In this document: piece by piece, positions 45,495 to 54,089 of the stretch
Numbering within the stretch: position 1 is the stretch's first letter
How the letters are laid out: each line of letters starts with the position of its first letter
Assembly (NCBI RefSeq): GCF_003144035.1
Contig: NZ_QFWT01000004.1
Location: forward strand, 62,001 to 126,000
Direction: 5' to 3'
Source: Vibrio albus
GTDB lineage: Bacteria > Pseudomonadota > Gammaproteobacteria > Enterobacterales > Vibrionaceae
DNA length: 64,000 nucleotides
Translations under genes and position numbers: made by a program
Notes under the pieces: model-generated
The model's database searches: none
What the model was told of the DNA's origin: nothing
The model's input: only the letters and a program-made list of their open reading frames with translations

Positions 45495-46472
45495 CTACTC
45501 ACCCCAGACATCGCCTAACACTCGTAACCAGTTTTCCCCCATGATTTTTCTGACCTGCGGTTCAGTAAAACCACGGCGCAGTAGCGCATCGGTAAGGTTA
45601 GGGAATTCACCCAGAGTACGGATGCCTTCCGGGTTAATGATTTCGCCGAAGTTAGTCAGACGACGGGCATAGCCTTTATCATGAGTGAGCCACTCAAAGA
45701 ACGGCTGGCCGTGGCCTTGCGTAAAGTCGGTACCAATACCAATCTGATCTTCACCAACCAGATTGAAAATGTACTCAATGGCTTCGACATAGTCTTCGAT
45801 GGTGGAATGAATCCCGTTTTTCAGGAACGGAGCGAACATCGTCACACCTACAAAACCACCGTGGTCGGCAATGAACTTAAGCTCTTCATCCGATTTATTT
45901 CGAGGGTGATCTTTCAGTCCGCTCGGCAGACAGTGGGAATAACACACCGGTTTTTCTGACGCGAGGATCACTTCCTTCGAGGTTTTTTCTCCGACATGAG
46001 AAAGGTCACACATAACGCCAACCCGGTTCATCTCGGCAACCACTTCATGTCCGAATCCGGATAGTCCGCCATCACGCTCATAACAGCCGGTTCCTACCAA
46101 GTTCTGAGTGTTGTAACACATCTGTACAACGCCCACGCCCAGGTCTTTGAATACCTCAACATAGCCAAGTTGATCCTCGAAGGCATTGGCGTTCTGGAAC
46201 CCCATCATCACTCCGGTTTTGCCTTCTGCTTTGGCTCGTCGAATATCCTGTGTGGTATGAACTTTCGTCACTATATCGCTATTTGCTTCAATCAGGGCGT
46301 TCATCTCTACGATGTTGTTTACCGTACTCTGAAAGCCCTCCCATACGGAGACCGTACAGTTTGCGGCAGTCAGCCCACCCTTTCTCATATCCTCAAATAA
46401 CGCTCTGTCCCATTTTGCGATAACCAATCCATCAATGACGATAGCGTCATCATGCAGTTCCTTTGCGTTCAT
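45495..46472 (-). CDS. Membrane-dipeptidase family (M19) enzyme
   Basis: Zinc amidohydrolase of the renal-dipeptidase family. Visible motifs are VIDGLVIAKWDR at the start (the usual HxD is replaced by Leu-Val at this place), VMMGFQNANAFED, MCDLSHVGEKTSKEVI with metal-ligand His, CYSHCLPSGLKDHPRNKSDE and IGIGTDFTQGHG. The length of 325 aa is normal. It is the PA5396-type first gene of the dgc operon; a peptidase role in betaine use is not established. The first metal ligand pair looks altered, which is worth noting. Confidence 0.88.
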   Translation of the reverse strand: MNAKELHDDAIVIDGLVIAKWDRALFEDMRKGGLTAANCTVSVWEGFQSTVNNIVEMNALIEANSDIVTKVHTTQDIRRAKAEGKTGVMMGFQNANAFEDQLGYVEVFKDLGVGVVQMCYNTQNLVGTGCYERDGGLSGFGHEVVAEMNRVGVMCDLSHVGEKTSKEVILASEKPVCYSHCLPSGLKDHPRNKSDEELKFIADHGGFVGVTMFAPFLKNGIHSTIEDYVEAIEYIFNLVGEDQIGIGTDFTQGHGQPFFEWLTHDKGYARRLTNFGEIINPEGIRTLGEFPNLTDALLRRGFTEPQVRKIMGENWLRVLGDVWGE

Positions 46473-46534
46473 TTTTACACCTGCTTCACTGATTATGACC
46501 TTGTGTCCAGAATAGGTATTACTGCTGCCTAAAA

Positions 46535-46551
46535 GTGTTCTGAAAACGTCA
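46535..46551 (-). promoter_or_regulatory. Weak GbdR-like motif upstream of the dgc operon
   Basis: The minus strand reads TGACGTTTTCAGAACAC, which keeps the TGNCG and AGA parts of the motif seen at gbcA, gbdR and glyA. It is 63 bp before the dipeptidase start. Low confidence. Confidence 0.3.
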
Positions 46552-46593
46552 TACCAATGACCTTTTGCGTACCCTTTCTTAATGCGTAAAGAT

Positions 46594-46625
46594 AAAAAAA
46601 CCGCTGCCTGAACAGCAGCGGTTTT
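46594..46625 (-). terminator. Terminator after gbdR
   Basis: AAAACCGCTGC / GCAGCGGTTTT stem with 7-nt loop and T runs on both strands. Confidence 0.8.
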
Positions 46626-46656
46626 TCTGGGGTATGCTCTAGTACTGCCTGACAGG

Positions 46657-47802
46657 CTACACCATCACAGAACCGTAGGTCGGTTCGCTCTGGGCTTCAA
46701 ACAACACCTTGGATGAATGCAGAGAAGTGTCTTCAAATGGTTCCATATTCGCCGGAACTTGCGTCGAATTAACAAGATCGTTCAACTCTGTGGTTCGTTG
46801 CCCCAGACGCTCGGCGCGTGGAGAAAGCCCGATATGCACGCGATAACATTTACTGAAATGAGGAGAGGACACAAAGCCACACGCGGTCGCAATATCAATG
46901 ATCGACATGGACGTTTGACGCAGCAATTGCCTTGCCCGGAATAGTCTCAGTTTCAGGTAATATTTCGATGGCGAGCACTGAAGGTACTTCTGAAATAAGC
47001 GCTCCAGCTGACGCCGGGATAACCCGACATACATCGCCAGCTCACCCAGTTCGATGGTTTCTTCGATATTGGCCTCCATCAGACTGATGGCTTCCACCAG
47101 CTTAGGCTGCGCGGTTCCAAGCACATGGCGTAACGGAATGCGCTGATAGTCACTCTCGCCCCGAACCCTGTCGCAAATGAACATGTCGGAAATGCTGGAA
47201 GCAAGCTCCCGGCCAAAGTCACGCTGAATCATGTTAATCATCATATCCAGTGGAACATAACCGCCACTGCTGGTCATTCGGTCCCGATCCACGACAAACA
47301 GGTGATTAGAACAATGTACTCTCGGGTGAGATTCCTGCAGTGAAGCAATACACTCCCAGTGGGCGCTGCACTGGTACCCGTCCATTACCCCGGCTTCGGC
47401 CAGCAGGTAAGGGCCGGTACACACGCCGCCTAAACGCACATGCTTACGGGCTAAGGACTGGATCCAGCTGATTTGCCGACCGGTATAACTGCGGGTAATG
47501 TTCACCCCTCCCACCACAATCAGGGTATCCAGCTTGGGAGCGGCACTCATCGACGTATCCGGCGCAAGCGTAATACCATCACTCGCCACGACAGATTCCC
47601 CGTTTTCGCTGATTGTGTACCAATCGTATAACTCCTTACCACTCAGTTGATTGGCCATCCTTAACGGGTCAACAGCAGAGGCAAGTGCCAGCATGGTAAA
47701 ATTGTTTAATAACAGAAAACCGATACGGTTAACTTCCTTTTGAGCGTTTTGTGTATTGTTATTATTGAATGCGGTTTTTGAGGCTGACATCGCATACTCC
47801 AT
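46657..47802 (-). CDS. gbdR: AraC-family regulator of glycine betaine catabolism, GbdR
   Basis: Residues about 25-200 are a GATase1/DJ-1-like ligand domain (IGFLLLNNFTMLALASAVDPLRMAN, LGGVCTGPYLLAEAG). Residues about 235-340 are an AraC helix-turn-helix pair (LAMYVGLSRRQLERLFQK, IIDIATACGFVSSPHFSKCYR). In Pseudomonas, GbdR senses glycine betaine/dimethylglycine and activates gbc, dgc and sox genes. Start 47802; an alternative ATG at 47790 has GGAG just upstream. The gene is flanked by its targets, and a matching candidate operator lies 110 bp upstream. Confidence 0.92.
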   Translation of the reverse strand: MEYAMSASKTAFNNNNTQNAQKEVNRIGFLLLNNFTMLALASAVDPLRMANQLSGKELYDWYTISENGESVVASDGITLAPDTSMSAAPKLDTLIVVGGVNITRSYTGRQISWIQSLARKHVRLGGVCTGPYLLAEAGVMDGYQCSAHWECIASLQESHPRVHCSNHLFVVDRDRMTSSGGYVPLDMMINMIQRDFGRELASSISDMFICDRVRGESDYQRIPLRHVLGTAQPKLVEAISLMEANIEETIELGELAMYVGLSRRQLERLFQKYLQCSPSKYYLKLRLFRARQLLRQTSMSIIDIATACGFVSSPHFSKCYRVHIGLSPRAERLGQRTTELNDLVNSTQVPANMEPFEDTSLHSSKVLFEAQSEPTYGSVMV

Positions 47803-47913
47803 AATATAATAGTGGCGGAGACTTCCTTTTCAGCTAACCATATCGGGTTAGATATAAACGGCAGAGCAACATCTGTACCCTAAAATATCATGTTTGATCC
47901 CAGCTTCTGAATG

Positions 47914-47950
47914 TGTCGCAAATAGATACAAAAATGTCGTTTTTATTATC
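47914..47950 (+). promoter_or_regulatory. Candidate GbdR operator pair upstream of gbdR
   Basis: TGTCGCAAATAGATAC (47914) and a second half TGTCGTTTTTATTATC (47935) are spaced exactly 21 bp, two helical turns, as expected for AraC-type tandem sites. It is 112 bp upstream of the gbdR start. Confidence 0.6.
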
Positions 47951-47953
47951 ACT

Positions 47954-47967
47954 TTGATGTAGATCAT
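47954..47967. promoter_or_regulatory. CRP/FNR-type palindrome
   Basis: TTGATGTAGATCAT matches FNR at 9 of 10 defined positions; read as CRP (TTTGATGTAGATCATG) it keeps most of TGTGA-N6-TCACA. It lies next to the GbdR-like sites upstream of gbdR. Which protein binds cannot be decided. Confidence 0.4.
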
Positions 47968-48100
47968 GAAAACCATAGAAAAAATACATAAAAAAAAGAG
48001 CAGCAACAATTCTGTGAATAGTCCGCTCTTTTTGCACCAACAGCTGGCAACAGCACCAATAAGGCACGCTATGTCCGCATTCTTATGGCATCAGGCCGTA

Positions 48101-49480
48101 TTAACACTCAATGGTGTTCACCGCCAACCCTCCTCGGGAGGTCTCTTTGTATTTATCCTGCATATCAAGCCCGGTTTCTCTCATGGTTCGGATAACTTTA
48201 TCCAGAGAAATGAAATGCTGACCATCCCCCCGGAGCGCCATATTGGCAGCATTGATGGCTTTGACCGCAGCAATGGCATTACGCTCTATACAAGGTACCT
48301 GAACTAATCCGCCGACCGGATCGCAGGTCAGGCCCAGGTTATGTTCCAGCGCGATTTCCGCCGCATTTTCAACCTGTTCCGGTGTGCCGCCCAGCACTTC
48401 CGTCAACCCGGCTGCGGCCATGGCACTGGCAGAACCGACTTCTCCCTGACAACCGACTTCCGCACCTGAAATAGACGCATTTTTCTTACATAAGGTACCA
48501 ATTGCCGTCGCCGCCAGGAAAAACCGGATAATATCTTTCGGCTTGGATTTGGGGTGAAAGCGCATGTGGTACATCAATACCGCCGGGATAATCCCTGCGG
48601 CACCATTGGTTGGCGCGGTAACCATTCGTCCGCCGGCGGCATTTTCTTCATTCACGGCAAGGGCAAACAGGTTAACCCAGTCCATGCCACTCAATGAGGA
48701 ATAAATCACCGAATCACCTTCAGCATGAACCAGAGAACGGTAAAGCGATGCTGCCCGCCTTTTGACATTTAGCCCGCCGGGTAATATGCCTTCCTTCTCT
48801 ATACCGCAGGCAATACACTCTTCCATCACCTGCCAAAGCTTATACAAACTGGATTTGATGCTGAGTTTACTACGCAGGGACTGCTCATTTTCCATCACCA
48901 GTTCACTGATCCTTAATTCATGTTGATGGCATAACCTCAGCAGCTCGGCCCCACTGTTAAAGTCGTAAGGGTATACTGGCTGATCATCACCAGATTCCTC
49001 ATTGCCTACCATCGTGTCATCAACGACAAAGCCTCCCCCCACGGAGTAGTAGGTTTTCTCTGCCAGCAGCTTGTTTTCACTGCCATAAGCGGCCAGTGTC
49101 ATGGCGTTCGGGTGATAAGGCAGAACCCGATCATCAAATGTCAGTTGTTCCACCCAGTCGAACTCAATGTTTTTCTTTTGCGCCAGCATCAGACTTCCGG
49201 TTTCACAGATGGCCTTGATAGCCGGCTCCACCACGTCAGGATCGATGGTATCGGGCTGATGTCCCATTAGCCCCATTAATACCGCTTTGTCGGTATTGTG
49301 TCCTGAGCCTGTCGCACTCAGAGAACCAAATAGCGTAATGTTGACAGATTCAACATCCATTAGCCGATTACTTTCACCTAGCTCAGTAACAAACTCACAG
49401 GCAGCTCTCATGGGGCCAACAGTATGAGAACTGGACGGGCCAATCCCAATTTTAAATAAATCAAAGACACTGATGCTCAT
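48101..49480 (-). CDS. sdaA: L-serine ammonia-lyase, iron-sulfur type
   Basis: Converts L-serine to pyruvate and ammonia, the exit of the betaine-glycine-serine route. The start region [24 protein letters not shown] is canonical. The [4Fe-4S] cysteines are in [11 protein letters not shown]-like, [19 protein letters not shown] and [16 protein letters not shown]. The ATG at 49480 is preferred over an in-frame ATG at 49507 because AGGAGC lies upstream. The length of 459 aa is normal. Confidence 0.95.
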   Translation of the reverse strand: MSISVFDLFKIGIGPSSSHTVGPMRAACEFVTELGESNRLMDVESVNITLFGSLSATGSGHNTDKAVLMGLMGHQPDTIDPDVVEPAIKAICETGSLMLAQKKNIEFDWVEQLTFDDRVLPYHPNAMTLAAYGSENKLLAEKTYYSVGGGFVVDDTMVGNEESGDDQPVYPYDFNSGAELLRLCHQHELRISELVMENEQSLRSKLSIKSSLYKLWQVMEECIACGIEKEGILPGGLNVKRRAASLYRSLVHAEGDSVIYSSLSGMDWVNLFALAVNEENAAGGRMVTAPTNGAAGIIPAVLMYHMRFHPKSKPKDIIRFFLAATAIGTLCKKNASISGAEVGCQGEVGSASAMAAAGLTEVLGGTPEQVENAAEIALEHNLGLTCDPVGGLVQVPCIERNAIAAVKAINAANMALRGDGQHFISLDKVIRTMRETGLDMQDKYKETSRGGLAVNTIEC

Positions 49481-49653
49481 AACAGCTCCTAGCAAAATCC
49501 ATTTCACGTTCGTAGACTTGATTATTGGTAATTTGGCGTTGCCTGAAGTGTTCTAAAACGACATCTCCACCACTAATGTCGACTCGATAGCCAGTAAGAA
49601 GAAAAGGAGAGGAAAGAGGAAAAGATGTTATGTGTCGTCTAATGTGTAACAAG

Positions 49654-50127
49654 TTAATTGTGAGAATAATAACTGGTTCCCAAAACCATTATGAAGCTTG
49701 ATTCACCTTCTGAGTGTAAAACTTGAAAACCATGTTTTTGATAAAGCTTTATATTGTGGCTTTCACATTGTAAATAGAGCTTTTTAATGCCTAGCTCTAC
49801 AGCTTTATTTTTAGATTTTTCAATTAGACGATTTGAAATACCTTTACGTCTATGTTCTGGCGCAACAAAAACACCACCCAACCAATGAACATAATCAGGG
49901 TAATTTTTATTTTCGTTATACTTCAGCTCAGCTACACCAACAAGCTTATTATCTTCGCGGGCGATAATAGCCAAAGGAATTTGACTGCTGCTAACCGATT
50001 TTTTAGCAACATCTTCAAGTACCATTTCTTTTGAAACATTAGGAGCGTGACAAGCCCACTCATCGTAATACCATTGGGCAATCTGCTTTGCTTCATGCGG
50101 ATAATCCGCGAGTAAAGTTATTTCCAT
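49654..50127 (-). CDS. GNAT-family N-acetyltransferase
   Basis: Acetyl-CoA-dependent transferase, 157 aa. Motif A is FVAPEHRRKGISNRLIEKS, followed by KLYLQCESHNIKLYQKHGFQVL. The ATG at 50127 (MEITLL) has AGAGGAAAT upstream and is chosen over 50154. It is AT-rich relative to its neighbours and only 27 bp from the serine hydrolase gene, so probably acquired together with it. The substrate is unknown. Confidence 0.88.
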   Translation of the reverse strand: MEITLLADYPHEAKQIAQWYYDEWACHAPNVSKEMVLEDVAKKSVSSSQIPLAIIAREDNKLVGVAELKYNENKNYPDYVHWLGGVFVAPEHRRKGISNRLIEKSKNKAVELGIKKLYLQCESHNIKLYQKHGFQVLHSEGESSFIMVLGTSYYSHN

Positions 50128-50154
50128 ATTTCCTCTTAACCACATAACGCCCAA

Positions 50155-51354
50155 CTAAAGGGCAAAAGGATAGTGTTTGGCATGAGTGATATTAAGAGAA
50201 GGAAGAACGTAGTCCGCAATAAGATCTAGTGGATAGTGCTCGTCTTGTTGTTGATAGTTTCCTGATGTGATCAGAAAAATAAGCTGTAACTCAGGTATGA
50301 TGAACATGTCTTGTCCACCAGCACCCCGCATCGCAGCGATCAATATTTTTTCATCACCTACTTTAATTAATGGAAACCACCAATTATGGCCATACTGAAT
50401 CGTTCTATCCTTCCAAAACTGTCCTTTGGGTACTAAACACTCTTCCGCCCACTGTTCAGAAAAAACACGCTGACCATTCCAAAGCCCTTTATTCAAATAA
50501 AGTTGTCCTAGTTTGGCAAAGTCTCTAGACCTTAAATATAGTCCTGAGGAGCCTAAGAAGTCCCCAGTGACTTCATGAGGAAACCAATGGTAATTGACAA
50601 TATTTAAAGGAGCGAAAAGCACTTCACTCGTGTAGGTTCTCAATTCCTTTCCTGTTACTCTTTCAACTAATCCTCCTAACAGCACACTCATCGCGCCTTG
50701 ATAGACATATTTTTCACCCGGAGTATGAAGTACGTCCTTCTCAAAGATATATCTGTATGGATCGTCAGATAGCCACATGTTCATAGCGTCGCTATTTCTT
50801 TCATTCCATTCAGACCAATCAAGGCCACTATTGAAATCAAGAGCATGCTTTATAAGGATGTTTCTTTTTGAATCAAGATTTGGGACATCATCTTCCAGAT
50901 AATAGTCGAATAGCGGTGTATCAATACTAGGGATGGCTTTTTGATAGAGTAGGCTGCCAATCAGGGTCGCTGTGACTGTCTTCGTTACAGACTTCATGTG
51001 ATGAAATGTATCAGGTGCCGGTGGGTATGGATCGGGCATTGGGGTGCCATCTGATGAACTTCTATTCAAATAATATCGTTCGAAAACCAGCTTTCCATTT
51101 CGCGCTATTAACATGGATTGCACTTTTTTAGCTGAGTTTCGTTCTACATTTTTGTGCAACTTGATAAGTTCACTTGGGTTAAAACCTTCTCGCTCCGGAG
51201 AACTTACTTTCCAATCGCTTTGTGTCGCTTCTTGGGTCCAACGAAAAGGTTTCTTATTCAATACATTATTCTGATAAATATTTAACAATATAACCAATAA
51301 GGCAGTAATAATTACCCAGTTAACCTTATGCATTAATAGTCTATTTATTTTCAT
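50155..51354 (-). CDS. Membrane-anchored serine hydrolase (class C beta-lactamase family)
   Basis: An N-terminal hydrophobic helix (about residues 13-27) is followed by a penicillin-binding/beta-lactamase fold. The catalytic Ser-x-x-Lys is in HMKSVTKTV (near residue 120), the Tyr motif in YVYQGAMSVLLGG (near 215). The usual third motif (HxG or KTG) is not obvious, and GAGGQDMFIIP (near 345) may take its place. Probably an esterase or peptidase facing the periplasm rather than a resistance enzyme. AT-rich. Confidence 0.87.
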   Translation of the reverse strand: MKINRLLMHKVNWVIITALLVILLNIYQNNVLNKKPFRWTQEATQSDWKVSSPEREGFNPSELIKLHKNVERNSAKKVQSMLIARNGKLVFERYYLNRSSSDGTPMPDPYPPAPDTFHHMKSVTKTVTATLIGSLLYQKAIPSIDTPLFDYYLEDDVPNLDSKRNILIKHALDFNSGLDWSEWNERNSDAMNMWLSDDPYRYIFEKDVLHTPGEKYVYQGAMSVLLGGLVERVTGKELRTYTSEVLFAPLNIVNYHWFPHEVTGDFLGSSGLYLRSRDFAKLGQLYLNKGLWNGQRVFSEQWAEECLVPKGQFWKDRTIQYGHNWWFPLIKVGDEKILIAAMRGAGGQDMFIIPELQLIFLITSGNYQQQDEHYPLDLIADYVLPSLNITHAKHYPFAL

Positions 51355-51494
51355 ACTGCTGTCTAAGTTGGGCTCATTGAAGAGGCGAATACTTAACTAT
51401 AACCTATTGATCAAACTATTTTCTCGAGGCACAACTCGTAAATATAAATCTGCACGCCCTAGGCAGTCGAGAGTAAGCAGACGCCTTCCAAGTG

Positions 51495-51615
51495 ACGAAT
51501 GCCCCTGTATGCCGCCCAGGCATCCACTCTGACTGCTACACCTTGTGGGTCTTCGCCATAAATGCCGGAATTTTGATCGCTGCCATCAATATTTTTAGAA
51601 ATGTACTTGGCAATA
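51495..51615 (-). pseudogene. Second GpA (phage replication protein) relic
   Basis: The minus strand reads IAKYISKNIDGSDQNSGIYG, EDPQGVAVRVDAWAAYRGIR and HLEGV. It aligns without gaps with the GpA fragment at 17.2-17.9 kb, but differs at several residues, so it is from a related, not identical, gene. Both ends are truncated. Confidence 0.85.
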
Positions 51616-51631
51616 TTCAGGCTGAATATTG
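51611..51631. repeat. Perfect palindrome at the GpA relic boundary
   Basis: CAATATTCAG-G-CTGAATATTG, 10-bp arms with a single central base, exactly where homology to GpA ends. Confidence 0.7.
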
Positions 51632-51791
51632 GCGGGGTTCTCTCTTTATAGGCAAAATTTATAACTAAGTTTTGCCCCTTTCCTTTTTACGACTCGTTTG
51701 GCTCTCGTTTTATTTGACTATAGTTTGACCAAGTTTAATTAATGAATTAGCTTCATTGAAGGTTTAAAGCAAGTAGAAGGCTGAATAGTGA

Positions 51792-51974
51792 AATAAACGA
51801 TTTAAAGATCTCACAGATAATCTTGAATCTGGCAAAGTCTTTAAAAGAAATGGCAAGGTAGTATGTCGTTGTAGAAATTGCGGATATCTGCATGAAGCTG
51901 AGGGTGCTCCAAAAGTTTGCCCTGCGTGCCTACATCCACAGGCACATTTTGAGTTATTAGGAGAGAACTGGTAA
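51792..51974 (+). pseudogene. Rubrerythrin, C-terminal rubredoxin-like relic
   Basis: The open frame reads LTDNLESGKVFKRNGKVV, then CRCRNCGYLHEAEGAPKVCP and ACLHPQAHFELLGENW to a stop. This is the rubredoxin-like Fe(Cys)4 end of rubrerythrin (CxxC ... CPAC). The diiron N-terminal domain is absent and the frame opens directly after stop codons, so it is a 3' fragment. Confidence 0.85.
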
Positions 51975-52078
51975 AAATTAATTAGTAATGAAATTATGAG
52001 TTAATGTTACCAGAGAGTACGTAAAGTCCATCTGAAAAAGTAGGTGGATTTTTGTATCTGAGGTTATCTTCGCGTATT

Positions 52079-52843
52079 TCATGATGATGGTGTGATAAGT
52101 TTTCCTGTTTGGACTACAAACAATTGTCCTGATGGAACGGGTTGCCAGTTTTCTTTAGTTAATGGAACACTAGAAAAGAGCACAATCTCTTGAGAATTGT
52201 CTTCTACGTCATTGCATTGTCGAGTTAACCAATACATACCTGGAGGTTCAATTTTTCCATTATGCTGAATCCGTTTATTAGCAAAAGCATAAAGATAATT
52301 GCCATCGCTGTAGATAAAATTCGCTGGTCCTAACTTTTCAAGCTCAGTAAATACCTGCGCAATGGTGTTAATCCTTTGATCCAGAGTAGGAACGCTGTTA
52401 TGCCATAATTCTTTTATAAACGACATTAAATAATAAAACGCGTATTCAGAATCTGTTTCTCCAACAGGCTTTTCTCCTGGAAATATAATTTCTTCCCATA
52501 TATTTTTTAAGTCGCCATTATGAGCGAATACGTGACTGTGTCCTTGTAATTCATAGACAAATGGCTGGGTATTCCGAAGAGCTATTTCACCAACGGTTGC
52601 TTTGCGGATATGACAAATAGCACATTGAGTTTTGTTTTCGTAATTTTTAAGATATTTTAATCTCTGGCTGAATGCAGCTGCTTTAGACTCTTTGTGTATT
52701 AGGGCTGTAGTTCCTTCATATTCAGCAAGCCCCCATCCATCACTGTGATGTCCAGTTTTTCCTCCATGCTGACTAAATTTATGTAATGAAGTTGTAGGCG
52801 AGGTTTTTATTAGGCTGGATATGGCACATAGCTCACACATAAC
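52079..52843 (-). CDS. Class II glutamine amidotransferase (YafJ-like)
   Basis: N-terminal nucleophile amidotransferase fold with catalytic Cys2 (MCELCAIS), the loop GGKTGHHSDGWGLAEYEG and the glutamine-site motifs CHIRKATVG, NTQPF and FAHNGDL, then TDSEYAFYY. The ATG at 52843 is required to place the Cys next to the initiator; GAGAGG lies upstream. The 254-aa length matches YafJ-like proteins, whose exact reaction is not known. Part of the AT-rich patch inside the betaine cluster. Confidence 0.9.
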   Translation of the reverse strand, partial: VMCELCAISSLIKTSPTTSLHKFSQHGGKTGHHSDGWGLAEYEGTTALIHKESKAAAFSQRLKYLKNYENKTQCAICHIRKATVGEIALRNTQPFVYELQGHSHVFAHNGDLKNIWEEIIFPGEKPVGETDSEYAFYYLMSFIKELWHNSVPTLDQRINTIAQVFTELEKLGPANFIYSDGNYLYAFANKRIQHNGKIEPPGMYWLTRQCNDVEDNSQEIVLFSSVPLTKENWQPVPSGQLFVVQTGKLITPSS

Positions 52844-53176
52844 ACACCTCTCGAATGTAACTGTTCTTATAAAAAATATGGCTGAATTTGGTGATATTTT
52901 CAAAGTTATGGGATGTGAATTGAGATGAAATTTATCTAGATAGTATGATTCTAAACTTAGGATTTCTAATCCGAATGAAACTTCTATTTGATGATTTATA
53001 AAACAGAAATGTCCAATTTTGTGTTACAGAAAGGATGAAACTGCGTGTGATAAAACATGACTTTTCTCTATTGTTATTGTAAATCATGGGAGATCGTTAC
53101 TCTCCCATGGAAAGAACCCTAAAATGAGTTGACGTTTCAGTAGGTTCTCAATCGAGGTGGAGCCACAAATAAAAAC
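52844..53176. other. Intergenic region, amidotransferase to purU
   Basis: 333 AT-rich bp with no gene. A hairpin lies near its right end (53085-53109); nothing else is recognised. Confidence 0.6.
53085..53109 (-). terminator. Hairpin after purU
   Basis: CATGGGAGA / TCTCCCATG stem, 7-nt loop, about 70 bp past the purU stop. Without a long T run it is a weak terminator. Confidence 0.5.
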
Positions 53177-54043
53177 TTAGTTGCTGAATACCACGGTACG
53201 GTTTCCGCTAAGAAATACACGCTTCTCAATGTGGTACCGGACGGCGTTAAAAAGCGTGATACGTTCAATATCCTGTCCCTTTGAGATCAGGCTTTGCGGA
53301 TAATCCGTATGATTCACCGGTTGAATGCCCTGAGTAATAATAGGCCCTTCATCCAGATCGTTATTCACATAATGCGCCGTGGCTCCCACCATTTTTACCC
53401 CTTTTTCCCAAGCCTGATGGTAAGGTCTGGCTCCCTTAAAGCCCGGTAATAAGGAATGATGGATATTGATGGCTTTGCCATCCAGCGCCGAGCACATCTC
53501 TGGCGACAACACCTGCATATACCTCGCTAACACCACTAAATCAATGTGATATTCATCCAGCAATGCCAGGATCTGCGCCTCCTGCTGAGCCTTGGTTTCG
53601 GCCGTAATCGGCAGATGGTAATAAGGAATGCCATGCCACTGGGCCAAATGCTCCAGATCAGGATGATTGGAGATAATTACCGGCACTTCGATGTTCAGTT
53701 GCCCGGTCCGGTAGCGAAACAGCAGATCATTCAGGCAATGGTCAAACTTAGAGACCAGTATCGCGACTCTCTCTTTTTTCCATGGTGGCGTTAACGCCCA
53801 GTTCATCTCAAAAGGGGCAGCTCTGCTACTGAAATCACCATTGAACTGCTCCGGGGAGAAATCGTCCTTTTCCGGGATGAACTCAATGCGAATAAAAAAC
53901 TGACTCTGTACATGATCATCAAAAGAATGGATTTCATTTATGTAGTTATGGGACTCGGCCATAAAACGGGTGACAACATCAACGGTTCCCAAAAGGCTGG
54001 GACAGGTCGCCGTAAAGATCCAAGAGTCTGAAGGGTTACTCAT
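53177..54043 (-). CDS. purU: Formyltetrahydrofolate deformylase
   Basis: Hydrolyses 10-formyl-THF to formate and THF, so it returns free folate to sarcosine oxidase. An N-terminal ACT domain (WIFTATCPSLLGTVDVVTRF) is followed by the formyltransferase fold with NHPDLEHLAQWHGIPYYHLP, catalytic NIHHSLLPGFKGARPYHQA and TAHYVNNDLDEGPII. The length of 288 aa is normal. It ends the glyA-soxBDAG operon, 46 bp after soxG with a hairpin in the gap. Confidence 0.95.
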   Translation of the reverse strand: MSNPSDSWIFTATCPSLLGTVDVVTRFMAESHNYINEIHSFDDHVQSQFFIRIEFIPEKDDFSPEQFNGDFSSRAAPFEMNWALTPPWKKERVAILVSKFDHCLNDLLFRYRTGQLNIEVPVIISNHPDLEHLAQWHGIPYYHLPITAETKAQQEAQILALLDEYHIDLVVLARYMQVLSPEMCSALDGKAINIHHSLLPGFKGARPYHQAWEKGVKMVGATAHYVNNDLDEGPIITQGIQPVNHTDYPQSLISKGQDIERITLFNAVRYHIEKRVFLSGNRTVVFSN

Positions 54044-54058
54044 ACTTTACTCCATAAA

Positions 54059-54084
54059 ATAGCCGGGGAAATATCCCCGGCTAT
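54059..54084 (-). terminator. Intercistronic hairpin between soxG and purU
   Basis: Perfect 11-bp stem ATAGCCGGGGA / TCCCCGGCTAT with 4-nt loop, followed on the minus strand by TTT and then the purU ribosome binding site. It could partly end the sox transcript and lower purU expression. Confidence 0.55.
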
Positions 54085-54089
54085 CGTTG

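Larger units (their letters stand above)
51355..52078. other. Decayed accessory region
   Basis: 724 bp without an intact gene, holding a GpA relic (51495-51615), a perfect palindrome (51611-51631) and a rubrerythrin 3' relic (51792-51974). Confidence 0.75.

Noticed and set aside
47966-48307. Plus-strand open frame upstream of and overlapping the sdaA end
   Set aside because: Most of it is antisense to sdaA and it has no family features.
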